From Geomonas oryzisoli (lineage in GTDB: Bacteria; Desulfobacterota; Desulfuromonadia; Geobacterales; Geobacteraceae), in contig NZ_CP076723.1 in the NCBI RefSeq assembly GCF_018986915.1, forward strand, positions 4,244,228 to 4,308,227: a DNA stretch of 64,000 nucleotides. The letters run 5' to 3'. Positions 60,286-64,000 of the stretch are shown here, one piece after another (the first letter of the stretch is position 1; each line of letters begins with the position of its first letter). Below the pieces are notes generated by a model. That model saw only the letters and a list, made by a program, of their open reading frames with translations. It had not been told where the DNA came from and made no database searches. A program made the translations under genes and the position numbers.

Positions 60286-60314
60286 TTGCAGTGACTGCGG
60301 CAAGGGTATATATT
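60286..60314 (+). promoter_or_regulatory. sigma70-type promoter for the Cys-rich small protein
   Basis: TTGCAG, 17-bp spacer, TATATT (60309-60314). A CCGCACA/TGTGCGG inverted repeat lies in the leader (60316-60345). Confidence 0.55.
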
Positions 60315-60404
60315 CCCGCACACGTTGTGTGACTTTAATGTGCGGTCGATCATAGGCACGACCCGCGTCGACTGCAGACTGCCAAACTAGATAGGAGGAG
60401 AGTG

Positions 60405-60623
60405 ATGCCTGATTGCGAGCTTCTGTCCGGATGTATCTTCTTCAATGACCAGATGGCCAACATGCCTTCCACCAGCAACGTCTTCAAGATGATGTACTGC
60501 ACCGACAACTTCGAGGCGTGTGCGCGCTACACCGTGCGCAAGGCAGCCGGCAAGGAAGCCGTGCCCGAGGACCTGTTCCCAAACCAGATCGAGCGGGCCA
60601 GAGAGATCCTCGACAAACGTTGA
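60405..60623 (+). CDS. Small cysteine-containing protein, unknown
   Basis: 72 residues from MPDCELLSGCIFFNDQMANM, with AGGAGG 6 bp upstream; an adjacent GTG is also in frame. Cysteines at 4, 10, 32 and 39 (C-x5-C, then YCTDNFEACARYTV) suggest a small metal- or cluster-binding or redox fold. The tail GKEAVPEDLFPNQIERAREI is polar and helical. This looks like a short conserved family in deltaproteobacteria, but I cannot name it. It has its own promoter and terminator. Confidence 0.7.
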   Translation: MPDCELLSGCIFFNDQMANMPSTSNVFKMMYCTDNFEACARYTVRKAAGKEAVPEDLFPNQIERAREILDKR

Positions 60624-60680
60624 CATGTGACTGGCAGAGTTGTATAGAATCGTCGTACCGGTAGCGGTACCAGCGCTAAG

Positions 60681-60713
60681 CAAAAAGGCCACGGAATTCC
60701 GGGGCCTTTTTTA
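60681..60713 (+). terminator. Terminator of the Cys-rich small protein gene
   Basis: AAAGGCC-ACGGAATTCCGG-GGCCTTTTTT hairpin with T-run. Confidence 0.85.
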
Positions 60714-60751
60714 GTGCCGCGGGGCACTATCACCGATGGGGAAAGGGGAAC

Positions 60752-61681
60752 ATGGTTTCAGCGGAACACGACGTCTTGAAAAGGCGAGCGGCCAGGGTTT
60801 CGGTGGCATCGAATGCGACGCTGGTCGTTGCCAAGCTGACCGTCGGCATGATCACCGGCTCGGTGTCGGTGCTGTCCGAGGCGGTGCACTCCGGCGTCGA
60901 TCTCGTGGCCGCCGGCATCGCCTGGTATTCGGTGCGCGAGTCCGGCAAGCCCGCGGACGAAGACCACCACTACGGGCACGGCAAGATCGAGAACGTCGCC
61001 GGCACCATCGAGGCCGTCCTTATCTTCGGCGCCGCCTTCTACATCATATGGGAGGCCGTGCAAAAGCTTCGCACCGGTGTGGTGGAAATCGAGGGGCTCG
61101 GGCTGGGTGCGGCGGTCATGGCCGTCTCGGCGCTCGCCAACTACCTGGTCTCCCGGCACCTGTTGAACGTCGCCGCCGCTACCGACTCGGTCGCGCTGGA
61201 AGCCGACGCCCTGCACCTGCGCACCGACGTCTACACCTCCGCCGGTGTCCTGGGCGGTCTCGTTGCCATAAAGATCACCGGGATCCCGATACTCGACCCG
61301 ATCGTCGCCATCGTGGTCGCGCTCATGATCATCAAGGCCGCCTGGGACCTGACGAGGAGCGCCTTTTTCCACATACTGGACGTGAAACTGCCGGAAGAGG
61401 AAGAGGCGGTGATCCACGACGTGCTGGAGCAGTACCGCGATCACCTGATCGAGTACCACAAGCTGCGCACCCGCAAGTCCGGGCACATCCGCTACGTCGA
61501 CATGCACCTCGTGGTCCCGCGCCAGATGACCGTGGAAGCCGCCCATACACTAAGCCACGAGATCACCGCCGAGATCGAGCGTCGTCTCCCCTACAGCCAC
61601 ATCCTGGTGCACCTCGAACCCTGCCCCGGCGGCTGCGACCGCTGCACCGTCGACTGCCACAAGCTTCCTGCAAAACAGTAA
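60752..61681 (+). CDS. Cation diffusion facilitator (CDF) transporter
   Basis: 309 residues, six TM helices. The metal-site motifs HSGVDLVAAGIAW (H-x-x-x-D, TM2) and ALHLRTDVYTSAG (H-x-x-x-D, TM5) and the cytoplasmic GHGKIENVAG (H-G-K) are clear. The C-terminal domain (HIRYVDMHLVVPRQMTVEAA) is the usual dimerisation fold. An unusual Cys-rich tail CPGGCDRCTVDCHKLP (CxxxCxxCxxxC) ends it and may bind metal. It exports divalent cations. Confidence 0.9.
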   Translation: MVSAEHDVLKRRAARVSVASNATLVVAKLTVGMITGSVSVLSEAVHSGVDLVAAGIAWYSVRESGKPADEDHHYGHGKIENVAGTIEAVLIFGAAFYIIWEAVQKLRTGVVEIEGLGLGAAVMAVSALANYLVSRHLLNVAAATDSVALEADALHLRTDVYTSAGVLGGLVAIKITGIPILDPIVAIVVALMIIKAAWDLTRSAFFHILDVKLPEEEEAVIHDVLEQYRDHLIEYHKLRTRKSGHIRYVDMHLVVPRQMTVEAAHTLSHEITAEIERRLPYSHILVHLEPCPGGCDRCTVDCHKLPAKQ

Positions 61682-61695
61682 TCTTTCCTGACCTA

Positions 61696-61724
61696 TTGAT
61701 ACATTGTAGATACCTTGCTACACT
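61696..61724 (+). promoter_or_regulatory. sigma70-type promoter for mazEF
   Basis: TTGATA, 17-bp spacer, TACACT (61719-61724), 36 bp before the mazE ATG. Confidence 0.55.
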
Positions 61725-61759
61725 CGCTCTTAGTGGGAGTCAGAAGAAAGGAGAGCTAC

Positions 61760-62002
61760 ATGGTAGCGAAAGCGCAAAAGTGGGGCAACAGCCTGGCAGT
61801 GCGTTTGCCGAAGTCAATAGCGGCAGAGTGTGGTATCGAAGCGGATTCCCCGGTAGAAATCACCAGGCAGGAGGGATACATAGTCATCAAGCCGATCGTT
61901 AACAAGGGTCTTTCGCTGGACGCCCTCCTTGATGGAATCAACGAGGAAAATCTGCATTCGGAGGTAAGTAGCGGAAAACCTGTCGGCAGGGAATTGCTAT
62001 GA
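61760..62002 (+). CDS. mazE: MazE-type (AbrB fold) antitoxin
   Basis: 80 residues from MVAKAQKWGNSLAVRLPKSI with GAAAGGAG upstream; the longer frame is not needed. The N-terminal swapped-hairpin AbrB/MazE DNA-binding motif is followed by a disordered acidic tail (NEENLHSEVSSGKPVGRELL) that would wrap the toxin. The ORF overlaps mazF by 4 bp. Confidence 0.93.
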   Translation: MVAKAQKWGNSLAVRLPKSIAAECGIEADSPVEITRQEGYIVIKPIVNKGLSLDALLDGINEENLHSEVSSGKPVGRELL

Positions 62003-62343
62003 CAGCGATGGGTTACGTTCCCGACAGAGGAGAGGTGGTATGGCTTGATTTCGATCCTCAGGCGGGGCACGAGCATGCCGGCCGGCGCCCAGCGTTCGTG
62101 CTGTCGCCGCGCAACTATAATAAGAAAACCAGCCTCATGCTCTGCTGCCCGATCACCTCACAGGTAAAGGGCTACCCGTTCGAGGTGGCAGTTGCTGGGG
62201 TTACCACTGTCCGGGGCGTCATATTGGCCGACCAGGTGAAATCATTGGACTGGCAAGTACGGCGAGCAGAGAAAGGCGGCAGGGCAAGTAGGGAAGTGCT
62301 CGAAGAAGTCATCCTAAAGGTTCGTGCCATTCTCGAAGGATAA
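61999..62343 (+). CDS. mazF: MazF-type endoribonuclease toxin
   Basis: 114 residues. PDRGEVVWLDFDPQAGHEHA with GRRPAFVLSPRNYN (conserved Arg of the active site), LMLCCPITSQVKGYPFEVAV (Thr/Ser site) and VRGVILADQVKSLDW are the MazF fold motifs. mRNA interferase that cleaves at short sequence motifs; the exact site cannot be read from sequence. Coupled to mazE by ATGA-type overlap. Confidence 0.94.
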   Translation: MTAMGYVPDRGEVVWLDFDPQAGHEHAGRRPAFVLSPRNYNKKTSLMLCCPITSQVKGYPFEVAVAGVTTVRGVILADQVKSLDWQVRRAEKGGRASREVLEEVILKVRAILEG

Positions 62344-62358
62344 GGCAGTCCCCTCCCC

Positions 62359-62952
62359 TCAGCTGGCACCCACCCCGCTGGTGAAGATCTTCAGGTATTG
62401 CTGCACCAGTTCCTCGTCGCGCTCCGGCGAGTGGCTGATCAGGTTCTCGGTGGCCAGGCTGCTCAAGAAGAAGTAATTCACCATCCCCGCCAGCGCCAGC
62501 GCCGCGTTGGTCGGGTCCACATCCTCCCGGAACTTCTGCTGCCGTTTCCCCTCCTCGATGGCCTGCGCCATGATTACGATCACCTCGTCGATGACCGGCA
62601 TGACCAGCGTGCTGAAAAACGCCGTCGGGTTGGTCAGCTCGCTGGTGTAGAACCGGAGCAGGTACGGGTTGTCCCGGTGCCTGCGGAAGGTCCAGCGCAG
62701 ATAACTCTCCACCATCTCGACGGGATCGCTCACCCGTTGCCTGATGGCATGGATCTCGGCGAAACAGGCGAACTGCTGCTGCAGCACCGCCGAATAGAGC
62801 CCTTCCTTGCTCCCGAAGTGGTAGGAGATCATCGAGATGCTGGTCCCCGCCGCCTGCGACAACTCCCTGATGCTGACCCCGTGCAGCCCCCGCTCGGAGA
62901 AGAGCTGCGTGGCCACCTCCAATAGCTTCCTGTTGCAATCCGTCTTTTCCAT
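62359..62952 (-). CDS. TetR-family transcriptional regulator
   Basis: 197 residues from MEKTDCNRKLLEVATQLFSE; an upstream ATG adds 12 residues without family support. HTH: TQLFSERGLHGVSIRELSQA, GTSISMISYHFGSKEGLYSA. The C-terminal effector domain is helical and of the CerR (DUF1956) type (VESYLRWTFRRHRDNPYLLR). It is divergent from the CoA-transferase, and a perfect 20-bp palindrome lies between the two. Confidence 0.9.
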   Translation of the reverse strand: MEKTDCNRKLLEVATQLFSERGLHGVSIRELSQAAGTSISMISYHFGSKEGLYSAVLQQQFACFAEIHAIRQRVSDPVEMVESYLRWTFRRHRDNPYLLRFYTSELTNPTAFFSTLVMPVIDEVIVIMAQAIEEGKRQQKFREDVDPTNAALALAGMVNYFFLSSLATENLISHSPERDEELVQQYLKIFTSGVGAS

Positions 62953-63024
62953 CGACCAAACCCCACCCGCGTGATGCCGACCGGGCAAGACATTAGCAAA
63001 ATTCCTCGCGAAATACCAATTCTA

Positions 63025-63053
63025 TTGCAAATAAAACGACGTACTGTTATGTT
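63025..63053 (+). promoter_or_regulatory. sigma70-type promoter for the CoA-transferase gene
   Basis: TTGCAA (63025-63030), 17-bp spacer, TATGTT (63048-63053); the predicted start falls within the adjacent palindrome. Confidence 0.5.
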
Positions 63054-63055
63054 GT

Positions 63056-63075
63056 ATTCGAACGATCGTTCGAAT
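63056..63075. promoter_or_regulatory. Perfect 20-bp palindrome, candidate TetR operator
   Basis: ATTCGAACGATCGTTCGAAT, exactly self-complementary, overlaps the expected transcription start of the CoA-transferase gene. It lies 104 bp from the tetR start, so it could also repress tetR. Confidence 0.7.
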
Positions 63076-63157
63076 TACGACATCGTCGCGCGTAGCTTCG
63101 ATACCCGCTTTTCCGCCATGACAGCGGAATGAAATCATTTCAGGAGGATCCAGATTA

Positions 63158-64000
63158 ATGTCCGAACTGCACAACAGGATCAGAAAGTCCAGCCTTCACT
63201 CCCGGATCACCACCGTCGACCAGGTCATTCCGCTGTTCAAAAACGGCATGAACCTCGGTTGGTCAGGCTTCACCCCCGCCGGCTATCCGAAAGCGGTACC
63301 GATCGCCCTCGCCGACCACGTCGAGAAGAACCAGCTGCAGGGAAAGCTGAGGTTCAACCTCTTCATCGGCGCCTCCGTCGGCGTCGAGACCGAGGACCGC
63401 TGGGCGTCTCTGGACATGATCGATCGCCGCTGGCCCTACCAGACCGGCAAGAACATCCAGGCCGGCATCAACGACGGGCGCATCCGCATGGGTGACAAGC
63501 ACCTCTCCATGTTCGCCCAGGACCTGGGCTACGGCTTCTACACCAAGGACAACGGCGGCCGCCTCGACCTCGCCATCATCGAGTGCTCCGCCATCACCGA
63601 AAACGGCGACCTCGTCCTCACCGCCTCCTGCGGCGCCGTTCCCGAGATCGTCCAGATCGCCGACAAGATCATCATCGAGATCAACACCTCCATTCCCAAC
63701 TTCGAGGGTCTGCACGACATCGTCGAACCGATCGCACCGCCCAACCGTCTGCCGTACCTCATCTGCCGCGTCGACGACCGCGCCGGTTCCCCCTACGTCC
63801 GCGTCGACAACGACAAGATCGTCGCCATCGTCGAATCCGACAAGCCGGATAACGGCCGCGCCTTCAGCGAGCAGGACGACACCTCGGAAGCCATCGCGGC
63901 GCACATCATCGACTTCTTCTCCGCCGAGGTGAAGGCCGGACGGCTCCCGAAGAACCTCCTGCCGCTGCAGTCGGGCGTCGGCTCCATCGCCAACGCCGTC
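63158..64000 (+). CDS. Succinyl:acetate CoA-transferase / acetyl-CoA hydrolase family (cut by window edge)
   Basis: 281 residues of about 500 are present; the frame runs off the right edge with no stop. The ATG follows CAGGAGG. The N-terminal half has the CoA-transferase family features: NGMNLGWSGFTPAGYPKAVP, FNLFIGASVGVETEDRWASL, DKHLSMFAQDLGYGFY, VLTASCGAVPEIVQIADKII and, at the right end, LLPLQSGVGSIANAV, the oxyanion-loop glycine motif that precedes the catalytic Glu just outside the window. In Geobacter these enzymes activate acetate with succinyl-CoA to feed the TCA cycle. Regulated from the adjacent palindrome. Confidence 0.9.
   Translation, partial: MSELHNRIRKSSLHSRITTVDQVIPLFKNGMNLGWSGFTPAGYPKAVPIALADHVEKNQLQGKLRFNLFIGASVGVETEDRWASLDMIDRRWPYQTGKNIQAGINDGRIRMGDKHLSMFAQDLGYGFYTKDNGGRLDLAIIECSAITENGDLVLTASCGAVPEIVQIADKIIIEINTSIPNFEGLHDIVEPIAPPNRLPYLICRVDDRAGSPYVRVDNDKIVAIVESDKPDNGRAFSEQDDTSEAIAAHIIDFFSAEVKAGRLPKNLLPLQSGVGSIANAV

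Noticed and set aside
1..64000. Phage, transposon, CRISPR or defence island
   Set aside because: No integrase, transposase, cas gene, spacer-repeat array or clustered toxin/defence genes were seen; mazEF is the only toxin-antitoxin pair.

Overview
The window is a high-GC (roughly 63%) stretch of a bacterial chromosome. Gene content points to a Geobacter-type deltaproteobacterium (Desulfuromonadota), probably near Citrifermentans or Geomonas. The evidence is a complete citrate lyase operon, a succinyl:acetate CoA-transferase, CowN, PAS-rich hybrid kinases, a GEMM-I type riboswitch ahead of a giant NHL-repeat surface protein, an in-frame UGA (selenocysteine) rhodanese, and Geobacter-style intergenic palindromes. 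This placement is inferred from content only. I see no rRNA, tRNA, CRISPR array, transposase or prophage.

Layout. 1-7 kb (minus): a TolC/adaptor/RND efflux operon followed by a C-GCAxxG-C-C redox protein, a DUF2892 membrane protein and a metallo-beta-lactamase-fold hydrolase cut by the left edge. 7-10 kb (minus): a DUF815 ATPase, a PAP2 phosphatase and a methyltransferase. 10-15.7 kb (minus): citC-citD-PPC-citE-citF-citX-citG, with a PPC/DUF296 protein inserted in the operon. 15.9-18.6 kb (plus): a GT2/LAB_N/GT39 set for lipid A or other envelope glycan modification. 18.6-24.4 kb: the rhodanese selenoprotein, a FemAB-like acyltransferase, a hemerythrin, a YbhB protein, a Cys-rich metal-binding protein and a MerR regulator paired with a 60-residue relative of its C-terminus. 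24.7-28.2 kb (plus): DUF362 plus a polyferredoxin, an SlyD-like FKBP and CowN. 28.3-40.4 kb (minus): the 2501-residue surface protein with its riboswitch, then two chemoreceptors. 40.7-43.9 kb (plus): an ErcA-like protein overlapping a hybrid histidine kinase. 44-49.7 kb: a methyltransferase, a Tsx-like porin, a CZB protein, a purine-type permease and a protoglobin-PsiE fusion. 50-58.4 kb: a MarR-controlled MFS exporter, a subtilisin-like protease, a very large hybrid kinase and a MutY-like glycosylase. 58.6-64 kb: a TRL-like lipoprotein, a DMT exporter, a Cys-rich small protein, a CDF transporter, mazEF, a TetR regulator and the CoA-transferase cut by the right edge.

How the genes fit together. 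Citrate lyase with its three maturation proteins cleaves citrate to acetate and oxaloacetate, and the CoA-transferase at the right edge can activate acetate at the expense of succinyl-CoA. Much of the rest is sensing and envelope work: two chemoreceptors, two hybrid kinases, a globin sensor, and a surface protein under second-messenger riboswitch control.

The most rewarding places for a second look are the selenoprotein that conventional gene calling would truncate, the GEMM riboswitch with its terminator, the PPC protein inside the cit operon, the MerR/orphan C-terminal-domain pair, the ErcA-kinase overlap and the globin-PsiE fusion. I do not see a clearly new multi-gene defence or mobile system.
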